From the NCBI GenBank assembly GCA_902547535.1, contig CACCOB010000001.1:62001-126000 (forward strand): DNA of 64,000 nt, written 5' to 3'. Under the pieces are notes generated by a model. That model worked only from the letters and a program-made list of their open reading frames with translations. It was not told the origin of the DNA and did no database searches. A program made the translations under genes and the position numbers. How positions within the stretch are numbered: the first letter of the stretch is position 1; every line of letters begins with the position of its first letter. This document shows positions 17,022 to 25,977 of this stretch, in pieces. Source of the stretch: an uncultured Pelagibacteraceae bacterium. Its GTDB lineage: Bacteria > Pseudomonadota > Alphaproteobacteria > Pelagibacterales > Pelagibacteraceae.

Positions 17022-19097
17022 CTAAATTTTTTTGGCAATTTTTAATGCAAAAGCATAATCAAGGGCTATTTCTTCAATTGCGCCATCTCTTCCTGATTTT
17101 CCTCCATGGCCTGCATTCATTTCAGTTTTTAAAAGTAATAAATTATTGTCCGTTTTATATTCTCTTAGTTTCGCTGTAAATTTTGCTGGTTCATCAAAAA
17201 GAACTCTATTATCACTAAGACTTGTTGTTATTAAAATATGTGGATAATCCATTTTTTTGATGTTGTTATATGGAGCGTATGAATAAATATAATCAAAATG
17301 ATCTTTGTTATCTTTTGCATTTCCAAATTCATCAAATTCGCCAATAGTTAAGGGCAATGAATGGTCAAGGTTGGTTGTTAAAGAGTCTACAAATGGTACA
17401 GCCATAATTAAGCCTAAAAATAGCTCTGGTGCCTGATTTACAACTGCACCCATCAATAGTCCTCCGGCAGAGCCACCCATTCCTATAATCTTTCCTTTAG
17501 AAGTATATTTTTTTTCAACCAAATATTTTCCAACAGCTATATAATCCTCAAATGTATTTTTTTTGTTTAAGAGTTTTCCCTCTTTCCACCATTTCATTCC
17601 TCTTTCCATGCCACCTCTAATATGTGCTGTAACCCAAATTATATTTCTATCAATTAAACTTAAACGCGTTGACGAAAAACCTGGAGACATTGAATTTCCA
17701 TAAGAGCCATAACCGTAAAGTAAAAGATTAGCTGATCCATCCAAAGGAGTATTTTTATGTCTAGTTATGGTTATTGGAACCATTCTTCCATCATGCGATG
17801 AGCACTCAAGACGTTCAACTATATAATCATCTGGATTGTGTCCAGATGGTATTTCTTGTTCTTTTACAATTTTTTTTTCTTTTGATTTTAAATTATATAA
17901 AAATGTTCTTCCTGGTGTTTTAGGTGAGGAATATGATAAATATACATTATCTGTGTTCTTATCTTTTTGAATTAAAGATATACTTGGAACTATTACCCTT
18001 TCATCGCTAAAATGAATTTCTTCTTCTTTGTTTGTTTTAGGATCTCTTAAAATTATTTTACCAAGTGCATTTGAAGTTTCAGATCTTATGATCCAATTAT
18101 TTAAAAAAACTAAGCCTCCAATTAAAACCTCTTCTTTTGCAGCAATGAATGACTCCCATTTTTGTTCAAATAAATCTTTACATTTATCAATTTTAAAATC
18201 CTCGGCGTTTTCATTTGTGTGTTTGTAAAAATAGTTATCCCAGGAATTTATAGAGTAAATTATACCTCTTTGTCTTTTTTGAATTAATTTTGGATTTGGT
18301 TTACTTTCATTAACTTTAAAAAAATATTGCTCTGAGGTGTTATGGTCAGAACTTGTAATTATAAAATATTTTTCGTCTGAAGTTAGCCCAATTCCTACAG
18401 TAAATGCCTCACTTTTTTCCTCAAAAATTAATAAATCCTCGTTTACTGATGTACCAATCTTGTGCCTATAAATAGTTCGAGGTCTGTGATTTTCATCTAA
18501 TTTAGAATAAAAAATATATTTATCATCCAAACTAAATTCTATGCTACCACTAGTTTCTTTTATTTGTTCGGTAATTAATTTATTTGAGTTTATATCTCTT
18601 ATATAAATTGTATAATATTCAGAACCTTTCAAGTCTAGGGAATATCCAAGATATTTATCATTAAAGCTCACTTCAAGATCTCCTAAACCAAAATATTCAG
18701 TGTTTAATTTCTCTTTTTCAAGATCTCCATTCCATATTTCCTCTACTTTTTTTTCTCCAATCTTTCTTCTTAATTTTATTGAGTAGTTACCTTTTGTCGT
18801 AGTTTTGGTCCAATATTCATAGTTTTTATCTTTATAAGGTAAAGACTCATCATCTAATTTTATTCTTCCTTTTATTTCATCAAAAATTTTTTTTCTTATT
18901 ATTTTGGTATCATTCATTTGAAAGTCGAAGTATTCATTTTCTTTTTCGAGATAATCTCTAACTTTTGGTAATAATTTTGAACTGTCTTTCAGAACTTCAA
19001 GTATATTAGATTGATGTATCCAGCTATAGTTATCCTCCCATGTTGTATTGTGACAAGATTTTATCTCAGGTTTTTTTTCAAGTTGTGGTATTTTCAT
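17022..19097 (-). CDS. Oligopeptidase B-like S9 serine peptidase
   Basis: A 691-residue prolyl-oligopeptidase-family enzyme: a seven-bladed propeller (about residues 70-400) followed by an alpha/beta-hydrolase domain. The catalytic triad is visible: Ser543 in GGSAGG, Asp629 in TSLSDNRV and His664 in NAGHGGKSG. WVTAHIRGGMERGMKWW is the conserved block of the oligopeptidase B clade. It cleaves short peptides, usually after basic residues. No signal peptide is present, so it is cytoplasmic and likely serves peptide nutrient breakdown. It stands between hsp20 and a divergent J-protein gene. Confidence 0.93.
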   Translation of the reverse strand: MKIPQLEKKPEIKSCHNTTWEDNYSWIHQSNILEVLKDSSKLLPKVRDYLEKENEYFDFQMNDTKIIRKKIFDEIKGRIKLDDESLPYKDKNYEYWTKTTTKGNYSIKLRRKIGEKKVEEIWNGDLEKEKLNTEYFGLGDLEVSFNDKYLGYSLDLKGSEYYTIYIRDINSNKLITEQIKETSGSIEFSLDDKYIFYSKLDENHRPRTIYRHKIGTSVNEDLLIFEEKSEAFTVGIGLTSDEKYFIITSSDHNTSEQYFFKVNESKPNPKLIQKRQRGIIYSINSWDNYFYKHTNENAEDFKIDKCKDLFEQKWESFIAAKEEVLIGGLVFLNNWIIRSETSNALGKIILRDPKTNKEEEIHFSDERVIVPSISLIQKDKNTDNVYLSYSSPKTPGRTFLYNLKSKEKKIVKEQEIPSGHNPDDYIVERLECSSHDGRMVPITITRHKNTPLDGSANLLLYGYGSYGNSMSPGFSSTRLSLIDRNIIWVTAHIRGGMERGMKWWKEGKLLNKKNTFEDYIAVGKYLVEKKYTSKGKIIGMGGSAGGLLMGAVVNQAPELFLGLIMAVPFVDSLTTNLDHSLPLTIGEFDEFGNAKDNKDHFDYIYSYAPYNNIKKMDYPHILITTSLSDNRVLFDEPAKFTAKLREYKTDNNLLLLKTEMNAGHGGKSGRDGAIEEIALDYAFALKIAKKI

Positions 19098-19115
19098 AGA
19101 TGAAATTATTAATAT

Positions 19116-19622
19116 ATGAATATTTTTTTTATAACAGTTATTATTTTCCTAATTGTCTACGTTGTCCTTAATTGGTTTGCTAGAACATCCGCAAAAAAAA
19201 TTTCAAAATTTATAAGGATAATAATAATTTTATCTTCAATTTTGCTAGCTTTTGCAATGGTGTATGCTGGTAGATATATTTTTTCTTTACCTTTTGTATT
19301 AGCCATTTTGCCTTTAATCAAAACTAAAGCAGGAATATCACTTTTTCAATTATTAAGACTTTGGGGTTTGTTTAGAGTTCTAAGAAATTCAGGAAGATTT
19401 AATTTCAATAATTTTAATCAAACAAACCCCCAACAGAGTATGAGTTTAGAAGAGGCATATAAAATTTTAAATTTAGATCCAAAAAAAAAATATTCAAAAA
19501 GTGAAATTTTAAACTCGTATAAAAAAATTATGAAAAAGATACATCCTGATGTAAGTCCTGAATTAAATAGGCTTGCATCAATTGTGAATGAGGCTAAAGA
19601 AATAGTAATTAAGAGTATATAA
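19116..19622 (+). CDS. Membrane-anchored J-domain protein (Tim14/Pam18-like)
   Basis: A 168-residue protein with two or three hydrophobic helices at the N-terminus (about residues 2-20, 35-52 and 58-70) and a C-terminal J-domain. The J-domain has SLEEAYKILNLDPKKKYSK and the essential HPD tripeptide at residues 143-145 (KKIHPDVSP). J-proteins stimulate Hsp70 ATPase; the membrane anchor resembles mitochondrial Pam18 and its alphaproteobacterial relatives. It is the first of a co-directional group with the DapA-family and cfa genes, after a 54-nt gap. Confidence 0.85.
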   Translation: MNIFFITVIIFLIVYVVLNWFARTSAKKISKFIRIIIILSSILLAFAMVYAGRYIFSLPFVLAILPLIKTKAGISLFQLLRLWGLFRVLRNSGRFNFNNFNQTNPQQSMSLEEAYKILNLDPKKKYSKSEILNSYKKIMKKIHPDVSPELNRLASIVNEAKEIVIKSI

Positions 19623-19635
19623 ATCTTTAATAATA

Positions 19636-19650
19636 TTAGTACTTTACTAA
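19636..19650 (+). terminator. Weak hairpin after the J-protein gene
   Basis: TTAGTA / TACTAA, a 6-bp stem with a 3-nt loop, is followed by ATTTTATTTT. It lies 14 nt after the J-protein stop. The stem is AT-rich, so termination would be weak at best. Confidence 0.35.
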
Positions 19651-19676
19651 ATTTTATTTTATATTAATTTTATTGC

Positions 19677-20561
19677 ATGATTGATTTAAAGGGTATTTTT
19701 GCTGCCTCTTTATCAATACTTAAGAGTGATCTTTCTCTAGATATTGATAATACAATTAGGCATGCAGAAAATGTTATAGACACGGGTTGTCATGGAGCAG
19801 TTTTTTTTGGAAGTACTGGCCAATCACAATTGATTTCATTAAGCGAAAAAATTCAATTAATCAACCAGTTACCAAAAAGCAGATATAGGGATAAATTTAT
19901 AATTGGCACTGGCCTTAATTCTCTGGCAGATAATATAAATTTAATAAAAATTTCTAAAAGTATGAATTTTAATACTTTTTTAATTATGCCTCCTGCTTAC
20001 TATAAATATAATGATAAAGATGTCATAAATTTTTATTCAAAAATTATTGAACAAGTAAATGACTGTAAGATTATTTTGTATAATTTCGAGAAACTTTCTG
20101 GCTATAAATTTAGTCCTGAATGTATTCACCGTTTGGTCAAGATTTTCCCTGATCAAATTGTAGGTGTAAAAGACAGTAGTTACAATCTATTTGAAAATTT
20201 GAAAATAAAAAATTTTTCAATTTTTCCAGGATCTGAGACAAAACTTTTAAAAGGATTAGAACTAGGCTGTCATGGTATAATTACTGCAACAACTAATGTT
20301 ACTGGTCATTTAGCTAGAAGGATCTATGATAATTTTTATAATGATCAATCTCTTTCCCTCAATCAAAATTTGTGTGATGTAAGGATGTCTTTTGACAAAT
20401 ACAACTTAATTTCAAGTCTTCATACTTTAATGACTGAAAAAAATTCAATTTATAAGAATCTTTTACCTCCCTTAAAATTATTAGACGAAAAAGAAAAAAA
20501 TGATCTGTTGTCGAATTTAAAAAAACTTAATTTTGATATGGAGATATTAAAAGCAGCATAA
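19677..20561 (+). CDS. Dihydrodipicolinate synthase/N-acetylneuraminate lyase family protein
   Basis: A 294-residue TIM-barrel class I aldolase. The family motif GSTGQS (45-50) corresponds to the GTTGE carbonyl-binding loop, Tyr135 sits in YNFEKLSG, and the Schiff-base lysine is Lys165 in VGVKDSS. The Gln in place of Glu in the first motif and the absence of the DapA allosteric region argue against true lysine biosynthesis; a 2-keto-3-deoxy acid aldolase or related lyase is more likely. It ends 1 nt before the cyclopropane synthase gene, so the two are co-transcribed. Confidence 0.83.
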   Translation: MIDLKGIFAASLSILKSDLSLDIDNTIRHAENVIDTGCHGAVFFGSTGQSQLISLSEKIQLINQLPKSRYRDKFIIGTGLNSLADNINLIKISKSMNFNTFLIMPPAYYKYNDKDVINFYSKIIEQVNDCKIILYNFEKLSGYKFSPECIHRLVKIFPDQIVGVKDSSYNLFENLKIKNFSIFPGSETKLLKGLELGCHGIITATTNVTGHLARRIYDNFYNDQSLSLNQNLCDVRMSFDKYNLISSLHTLMTEKNSIYKNLLPPLKLLDEKEKNDLLSNLKKLNFDMEILKAA

Positions 20562-20562
20562 A

Positions 20563-21750
20563 ATGAGTTTAATAAGTTTTTTAAATAATTTGTTTAAAGA
20601 TGACGGTTTTGAACTTATAGATTCAAACTCAAAAAAATATGTAATTGGTAAGCCAATAAAAGAAAAGCCAATAGTAATTAAGTTGCTTGATCAAAAGTTA
20701 ATGCAAAAGCTTCTTATAAATCCAGATTTATATTTTGGCGAGGCTTATATGGATGGATCTCTTGTTATAGAGAATGGAACTCTTACAGAATTTTTAGAGC
20801 TAGCTTTTAAAAATATAGGTCGAGGAAATATCAATTCTTATGGAGCAATAATAAAAAAAATAAGAGGTACTTTTGGGTATCTTACAAATTTAAACAAAAT
20901 CATAAAATCAAAAGAAAATGTTGCACATCATTATGATATTTCAGAGAAACTTTATGATCTATTTCTAGATGAAAACAGACAATATTCATGTGCTTATTTT
21001 AAGAATGATAATGATACGCTTGAACAAGCCCAAAGTAATAAGATCGATCATATTATAAAAAAATTAAATATTCAGTCCAATCAAAAAGTTTTAGATATTG
21101 GTTCAGGATGGGGAACATTGGCACTAGCAATAGCGAAGAAAACAAATGCTACTGTTACAGGTATAACATTGTCAGAAAATCAATTCGAATATAGCAATAA
21201 TAAAGCAAAAGAAATGAATTTGTCTAATCAGGTAGACTTTAAACTTATTGATTACAGGCAGTTAAATGAGAAGTTTGATAGAGTTGTAAGTGTTGGAATG
21301 TTTGAACATGTTGGAAGAAATTTTTACAAAACATATTTTAATACAGTTTTTAAGCTTTTGAATGAGAAAGGAATAGCATTAATCCATACAATTGGTTCCT
21401 CAATGCCTCCAAGAGACCCTCAACCATGGATACAAAAGTATATTTTTCCTGGTGGTTACACACCAAGCTTGAGTGAAGTGGCAAAACCCATAGAAAAGTC
21501 TGGTCTCATTGTGTCTGATATTGAAGTTCTTAGAATGCACTATGCACATACCCTGAGAAACTGGAAGGAGAGATTCTTATCTAAAAAAGATATAGTTTTA
21601 GGGATGTTTGACGAAAAATTTTTCAGAATGTGGGAATTTTACTTAGCCAGTTGTGAAATGGCATTTAAATGGGGAGATCAGGTTGTATTTCAGTTGCAAT
21701 TATCTAAAGATAATATTTCTGTTCCTAACACTCGGGACTATATTTATTAA
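20563..21750 (+). CDS. cfa: Cyclopropane-fatty-acyl-phospholipid synthase family methyltransferase
   Basis: A 395-residue SAM-dependent enzyme that adds a methylene across the double bond of membrane phospholipid acyl chains. After a lipid-binding N-terminal domain with YFGEAYMDGSLVIE (57-70), the methyltransferase core has AHHYDISEKLYDLFLD, the SAM loop VLDIGSGWG (176-184) and VGMFEHVGRNFY. The C-terminal part with RNWKERF and MWEFYLASCEMAF is diagnostic for the CFA synthase family. It is translated 1 nt after the DapA-family gene. Confidence 0.93.
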   Translation: MSLISFLNNLFKDDGFELIDSNSKKYVIGKPIKEKPIVIKLLDQKLMQKLLINPDLYFGEAYMDGSLVIENGTLTEFLELAFKNIGRGNINSYGAIIKKIRGTFGYLTNLNKIIKSKENVAHHYDISEKLYDLFLDENRQYSCAYFKNDNDTLEQAQSNKIDHIIKKLNIQSNQKVLDIGSGWGTLALAIAKKTNATVTGITLSENQFEYSNNKAKEMNLSNQVDFKLIDYRQLNEKFDRVVSVGMFEHVGRNFYKTYFNTVFKLLNEKGIALIHTIGSSMPPRDPQPWIQKYIFPGGYTPSLSEVAKPIEKSGLIVSDIEVLRMHYAHTLRNWKERFLSKKDIVLGMFDEKFFRMWEFYLASCEMAFKWGDQVVFQLQLSKDNISVPNTRDYIY

Positions 21751-21752
21751 AA

Positions 21753-21781
21753 TATTACTGATAAATAATTAAACAGTAATA
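21753..21781 (+). promoter_or_regulatory. Inverted repeat abutting the start of the lysine-rich gene
   Basis: A perfect 8-bp inverted repeat, TATTACTG at 21753-21760 and CAGTAATA at 21774-21781, with a 13-nt AT-rich loop. The 3' arm touches the ATG at 21782, and there is no Shine-Dalgarno sequence between them. It could be an RNA hairpin controlling initiation or an operator. It lacks a T-run, so it does not look like a terminator for cfa. Confidence 0.4.
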
Positions 21782-22945
21782 ATGAAAAAAAATAAAAAAA
21801 AAAAATTAAAAAATATCAAAAAAAAAAGAAAAATTCCTCTAAAAGCAAAAAAAAAAAACAAAAAAAGGAAAAAGATCATAAATTCAAAAAAAAAGAAGGT
21901 TCAAAAGAAAAAAAATACTCTTAAAAAAAAAATTAAGAATAATTTAATTACAAAATCAGTCAGAGTAGAAGAAAAGTTAAAATCAAAATTAAAGGTAAAA
22001 GTAAAATTTGATATTTTTGCTATTGATAGAGGTATATCGAAGTTCTTTCAATCTATAGATGGAAAAATAAACGAATTCAAAATTCAGAGAAAGGAAGAAA
22101 AAAGAAGATTAAAATTAATAGAAATTGAGAAAAAAGAAATAGAAAAAGAAAAAATTAAAAAACAGAAAATTTTGAAAGAAGAAAAGCAGTTAAAACTTAA
22201 GCAACAAGAATTAAAAGATGAAGAGAGAATAGAAAAATTAAGAGCTAAAGATTTAAAATTATTTTTAAGAAAAGAACAAGCAATACTAAGAAAAGAGCAA
22301 GCAGAAAGACAAAAGAAATTTTTACAAGAGTTAAGAATACAGAGGCAGATCGAAAGATTTAGAATAAGGGAGGTAAAAGAACTTGAAAAATTAGAGAAGA
22401 TGTCTCTAAAAGAAAAAAGAGAAGACTATGGAGAATTGCAACAGAGAATAGAAAATTTAAAAAATAAATATAGGTTAATTAGAGATCAAAAAATTAGGGA
22501 AAGGGTCGAAGCTCTTGGAGTAAAAACTGATGAAGAAGATGATAGATCAGCTCTACTTCAAAAAGAAAGGGAATATAACTTAGCAAGACAAAAAATTGAG
22601 TTTGCTTTAGAAAGTTTTTTTAGAAGTGCTAACAGTTTAGTTTTTCAGTTAAACAAAAGATATATTACAAGACATATGTCTATATTCAGATGCATAGATA
22701 AAAGATTTGAGACTGGAGAAATATTTATAAAATGGGACGAGTCATCAGACGAAGAATGGTTAATTTTAATATATATTAAGGATAATTCGCCTGATAAAGG
22801 AATAATAATAGAAGATAAGACAAATGATGAAAAAAATATGTCTTATGAGTTCAAACCTAATGAAATATTCAAAGCATCAGATTTGATGGTTGACTCACTT
22901 ACTCAATTAATTTCAAAGAAAAGGCAGAAACTAAAGAAAAATTAA
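21782..22945 (+). CDS. Lysine-rich N-terminus plus coiled-coil protein of unknown function
   Basis: A 387-residue protein I do not recognise. The first 60 residues contain 31 lysines, resembling a nucleic-acid-binding or histone-like tail. Residues about 80-250 are an uninterrupted charged helix rich in EEKRRLKLIE-type heptads, predicted coiled coil. The last 120 residues look globular, with IKWDESSDEEWLILIYIKDN and a C-terminal helix. No signal peptide or TM is seen. The coding sequence starts with A-tracts of up to 12 bases, prone to slippage. RNA or DNA binding is an inference from composition. Confidence 0.78.
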   Translation: MKKNKKKKLKNIKKKRKIPLKAKKKNKKRKKIINSKKKKVQKKKNTLKKKIKNNLITKSVRVEEKLKSKLKVKVKFDIFAIDRGISKFFQSIDGKINEFKIQRKEEKRRLKLIEIEKKEIEKEKIKKQKILKEEKQLKLKQQELKDEERIEKLRAKDLKLFLRKEQAILRKEQAERQKKFLQELRIQRQIERFRIREVKELEKLEKMSLKEKREDYGELQQRIENLKNKYRLIRDQKIRERVEALGVKTDEEDDRSALLQKEREYNLARQKIEFALESFFRSANSLVFQLNKRYITRHMSIFRCIDKRFETGEIFIKWDESSDEEWLILIYIKDNSPDKGIIIEDKTNDEKNMSYEFKPNEIFKASDLMVDSLTQLISKKRQKLKKN

Positions 22946-22949
22946 CCTT

Positions 22950-24374
22950 TTATTCATTTACGTAAACAGAAACTCCTCTAGAATTGATATCTACATCAAA
23001 TTTTTTATGAAGAGGCGGAAAGGCTCTTTGTGAACAATCAAGTCTATCGCATGTTCTACATGAAACGCCTATAGGCAACTCAGATTTTTTATCAGTTAAA
23101 TCTAAATTTTCAGTATAGACAAACTCTTTTGCATATTTCGCTTCGCATCCAAGACCTATAGATAACATACTTTTCTTCTGTCCATATCTTCCGACACCTT
23201 TTTCAACTGTCTTTGCTATACAAACGTATTTTTCTCCATTAGTCATTTTACTCACTGCTGCTTGAATTACTCCAGGTCTTGAAAAAGCTGAGTAAACATT
23301 CCATCTCGGACAAGCACCACCATATCTTGGTATTTCAATACCTGATAATGAAAATCTTTTTGAGATATTTCCTGCAACATCTACTCTTAAAAAATGAAAA
23401 GGTATTCCAGGAAGTTTAGGATCTTGTAAACATGTTACTCTATGTGCAACTTGTTCAAAAGATGTTGCAAATGTATTTTGTAAAAGTTCAAGATCATATT
23501 TCAATTCTTTACACTCTTTATGAAAAAGAGAGTAGGGCATTAATATTGCTGCTCCACAATAATTTAAAAGAGCAACCCTAGTTAATTTTTTAGACTCGTT
23601 TGTCGGAAAACTAAATGTCGATAGGTATTCATCAATTTCTTTTGATGCTCCCTCTTGTGAAATTTGTGCTGCAGCAAAAAGTTTTTTTGTTTCAAGAGAA
23701 AGATAATCAGACAGTAATAATTCTTTATCTTTTTCTTTGTATATTTTTGAAAATGGCTTTCCTTCTTTTGGAATCACATCTTTCACTGTTATACCATACT
23801 CAGTTTTTAAAAAATCACAAAGAGCTATGTATCTTGTTCTGTTATTTTGTTTAACCTTATCAAAAATTTTATTTGCAAAATCTTCTAATTTTGGAAAAAA
23901 GTTTTTATTTTCTTGTAAAAAGTCAGAAATTACTTCTCCAGGGAATGCATTTTTTCTTCCATCAATAATTTTACCTGAAATATTTTCTAGTTTATTAAAA
24001 ATTTCATGATCTTTTTGTTTAAAGTTATCACCAAGCTTAATCAAAGCTTTAGCAATTTTTGGATTTGTGTTAACCAAATCTTTTACTTCTGGTCCTAAGA
24101 TATCTAGATCTTCAAAAAGTTCATCACCTAACAGCTCAGATATGTTGTTCTCTAGATTAATATCTGTCTTACTTGTTAAATCTGAAAGTTCAATTTTAAG
24201 TTTATCACAAACCCTTAACAGCAAATCACCATCAATTTTCCTTTTTCCACTTTCGATTAGATTTAAATAACTTGGAGAGATAGACATTTCCTCAGCTAGT
24301 TTGTTAGCTTGGATACCTAACTGTCTTCTAAAAGCTTTGATTTTTGGACCGATTTTCGTATCAATTTGACTCAT
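22950..24374 (-). CDS. RamB/ScfR-type XRE regulator with ImmA/IrrE-like and DUF2083 domains
   Basis: A protein of about 474 residues. An XRE helix-turn-helix occupies roughly residues 8-62 (KIKAFRRQLGIQANKLAEEM, then SPSYLNLIESGKR). An IrrE-like middle follows. The C-terminal short-chain-fatty-acyl-regulator domain has four clustered cysteines in VSCRTCDRLDCSQ. The family includes RamB of Corynebacterium, which controls acetate and glyoxylate genes including aceA; here aceA is the divergent neighbour. I set the start at the ATG at 24374 (MSQIDTKIG) because the 13 codons of the longer frame back to 24413 are merely a translation of the TTGTAAAT repeat region. Acetyl- or propionyl-CoA sensing is inferred. 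Confidence 0.87.
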   Translation of the reverse strand: MSQIDTKIGPKIKAFRRQLGIQANKLAEEMSISPSYLNLIESGKRKIDGDLLLRVCDKLKIELSDLTSKTDINLENNISELLGDELFEDLDILGPEVKDLVNTNPKIAKALIKLGDNFKQKDHEIFNKLENISGKIIDGRKNAFPGEVISDFLQENKNFFPKLEDFANKIFDKVKQNNRTRYIALCDFLKTEYGITVKDVIPKEGKPFSKIYKEKDKELLLSDYLSLETKKLFAAAQISQEGASKEIDEYLSTFSFPTNESKKLTRVALLNYCGAAILMPYSLFHKECKELKYDLELLQNTFATSFEQVAHRVTCLQDPKLPGIPFHFLRVDVAGNISKRFSLSGIEIPRYGGACPRWNVYSAFSRPGVIQAAVSKMTNGEKYVCIAKTVEKGVGRYGQKKSMLSIGLGCEAKYAKEFVYTENLDLTDKKSELPIGVSCRTCDRLDCSQRAFPPLHKKFDVDINSRGVSVYVNE

Positions 24375-24382
24375 TTTACTAA

Positions 24383-24486
24383 TTGTAAATTTTGTAAATT
24401 TAAATTTACACAAAATTATTCAATTTTACAAGGAAAATATAATTAATTGTAGATTTTGTAAATATTGTAAATTATAAAGTTTACAT
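24383..24486. promoter_or_regulatory. 9-bp tandem repeat array, candidate operators of the RamB-type regulator
   Basis: TTGTAAAT occurs at 24383 and 24392, and TTGTAGAT, TTGTAAAT and TTGTAAAT at 24447, 24456 and 24465, each copy 9 bp from the next within its cluster. Inverted copies lie between them (TTTACACAA near 24405-24413 and TTTTACAA at 24424-24431). One cluster borders the regulator start, the other the small ORF and aceA side. The core resembles the TTTGCAAA half of the published RamB box. This is the main content of the 317-bp gap between the regulator and aceA. Confidence 0.6.
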
Positions 24487-24646
24487 GGAAAAAAACAAAA
24501 TCAATAATATAGAAAATAACTACCAAATTACTAATAAAGAAGAGCATTCTGAACATAAGTCTAAAGGTATATACATCAGAGACGATCATTGCGATTGGGG
24601 ATCAAGCGGAATGAACGAATTTACTGAAGAATATAGTTCAAATTAA
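24485..24646 (+). CDS. Small ORF of 53 codons upstream of isocitrate lyase, unknown
   Basis: ATG at 24485 to TAA at 24646. The first half is Asn/Lys/Glu-rich, but the second half reads GIYIRDDHCDWGSS then GMNEFTEEYSSN, with Trp, Cys, His, Asp and Gly that random AT-rich sequence rarely gives, so I believe it is translated. It lies between the repeat array and aceA, co-directional with aceA, ending 45 nt before the aceA start. No clear Shine-Dalgarno precedes it. It could be a small regulatory or leader protein; I do not recognise a family. Confidence 0.5.
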   Translation: MEKNKINNIENNYQITNKEEHSEHKSKGIYIRDDHCDWGSSGMNEFTEEYSSN

Positions 24647-24691
24647 AAATTAGTAATTTCTAGTCATTTATTCAAAAAGAGAGAGGTTTAA

Positions 24692-25966
24692 GTGTCAGCT
24701 GAAAACATTTCATACGAATTACAAAGATTTGCAGGAATTAAAAGAGATTACACACCTGAGGAAGTTGAAAGGTTAAGAGGATCAATTAAGATTGAGTATT
24801 CAATGTGCAAAATGCAGTCCCAAAAGCTTTGGAGACTTTTAAATACAGAAGCTTATGTGAACACTTTAGGTTCACTTTCTGGAAACCATGCAGTTCAACA
24901 CGCAAAAGCTGGTTTAAAAGCAATTTATCTGAGTGGTTGGCAAGTAGCAGCTGATGCCAACAGTGCTGGTGAAATGTATCCTGACCAATCATTGTATCCA
25001 TATGATAGTGCACCAAAATTAGTTGAGACCATGAATAATTCTTTAATCAGAGCTGATCAAATTCAACATATGGAAATGACAGATGGAGATATGGATAAAA
25101 GTAAAAGAACTGATTACATGTTACCTATAATAGCTGATGGTGAAGCTGGATTTGGCGGTCCATTAAATGTATTCGAATTGACAAAAAAATTTATCAGAGC
25201 AGGTGCCGCTGGCGTTCACTTCGAAGACCAATTGGCAAGTGAGAAAAAATGTGGTCATATGGGTGGTAAAGTTTTGGTTCCAACTGGAACTATGGTTAGA
25301 AACCTTAAAGCAGCAAGATTAGCAGCAGATATTGCAGATGTCCCTCTCATCATACTTGCAAGAACTGATGCTAATGCTGCTAAATTAATTACCAACGATT
25401 TTGATGAAAATGATAAACCTTTTTTAACTGGTGAAAGATCTCCAGAGGGTTTCTTCTATGTAAAAGATGGAATAGAGCAAGCAATATCAAGAGGTCTTGC
25501 TTATGCTCCATACGCAGATTTAATATGGTGTGAAACAGCAACACCGAATTTAGATGAAGCAAAGAAATTTGCTGATGCTATTCATGAAAAATATCCTGGT
25601 AAGATGTTAGCTTATAATTGTTCTCCATCATTTAATTGGAAGAAACATTTGTCTGATGAAGAAATTGGATCGTTCCAAAGAAAAATTGGAGAAATTGGTT
25701 ACAAATTCCAATTCATCACACTTGCTGGTTTTCATACACAAAATATAGCGATATTTGAGTTAGCAGAAAAATATAAGAAAGAAGGAATGACCGCATACTC
25801 TAAAATTCAACAGCATGAATTTGCAAGGGAGAAAGATGGATACACTAGTGTGAAACATCAAAGAGAAGTAGGTACATCTTATTTTGATGCTGTCTCAAAT
25901 ACGATTAGCTCAGGAAAGAGTTCAACCACAGCAATGGAAGGGTCAACTGAGTCAGAACAGTTTTAG
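24692..25966 (+). CDS. aceA: Isocitrate lyase
   Basis: A 424-residue enzyme that cleaves isocitrate to glyoxylate and succinate, the first step of the glyoxylate shunt. The catalytic loop KKCGHMGGK spans residues 185-193 with Cys187; [10 protein letters not shown] (81-90), the metal-binding ADGEAGFGG (148-156) and [11 protein letters not shown] are conserved. It starts at GTG (24692), preceded by GAGAGAGG 6 nt upstream. Malate synthase is not in the window. The divergent RamB-type gene and the TTGTAAAT repeats suggest substrate-responsive control. A small membrane-protein gene follows 11 nt later, probably on the same transcript. Confidence 0.97.
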   Translation: MSAENISYELQRFAGIKRDYTPEEVERLRGSIKIEYSMCKMQSQKLWRLLNTEAYVNTLGSLSGNHAVQHAKAGLKAIYLSGWQVAADANSAGEMYPDQSLYPYDSAPKLVETMNNSLIRADQIQHMEMTDGDMDKSKRTDYMLPIIADGEAGFGGPLNVFELTKKFIRAGAAGVHFEDQLASEKKCGHMGGKVLVPTGTMVRNLKAARLAADIADVPLIILARTDANAAKLITNDFDENDKPFLTGERSPEGFFYVKDGIEQAISRGLAYAPYADLIWCETATPNLDEAKKFADAIHEKYPGKMLAYNCSPSFNWKKHLSDEEIGSFQRKIGEIGYKFQFITLAGFHTQNIAIFELAEKYKKEGMTAYSKIQQHEFAREKDGYTSVKHQREVGTSYFDAVSNTISSGKSSTTAMEGSTESEQF

Positions 25967-25977
25967 ATGATAGGATA

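Noticed and set aside
24375..24413. 13-codon N-terminal extension of the RamB-type regulator (MCKFKFTKFTISK)
   Set aside because: It is simply the translation of the TTGTAAAT repeat region; the family start is at MSQIDTKIG.
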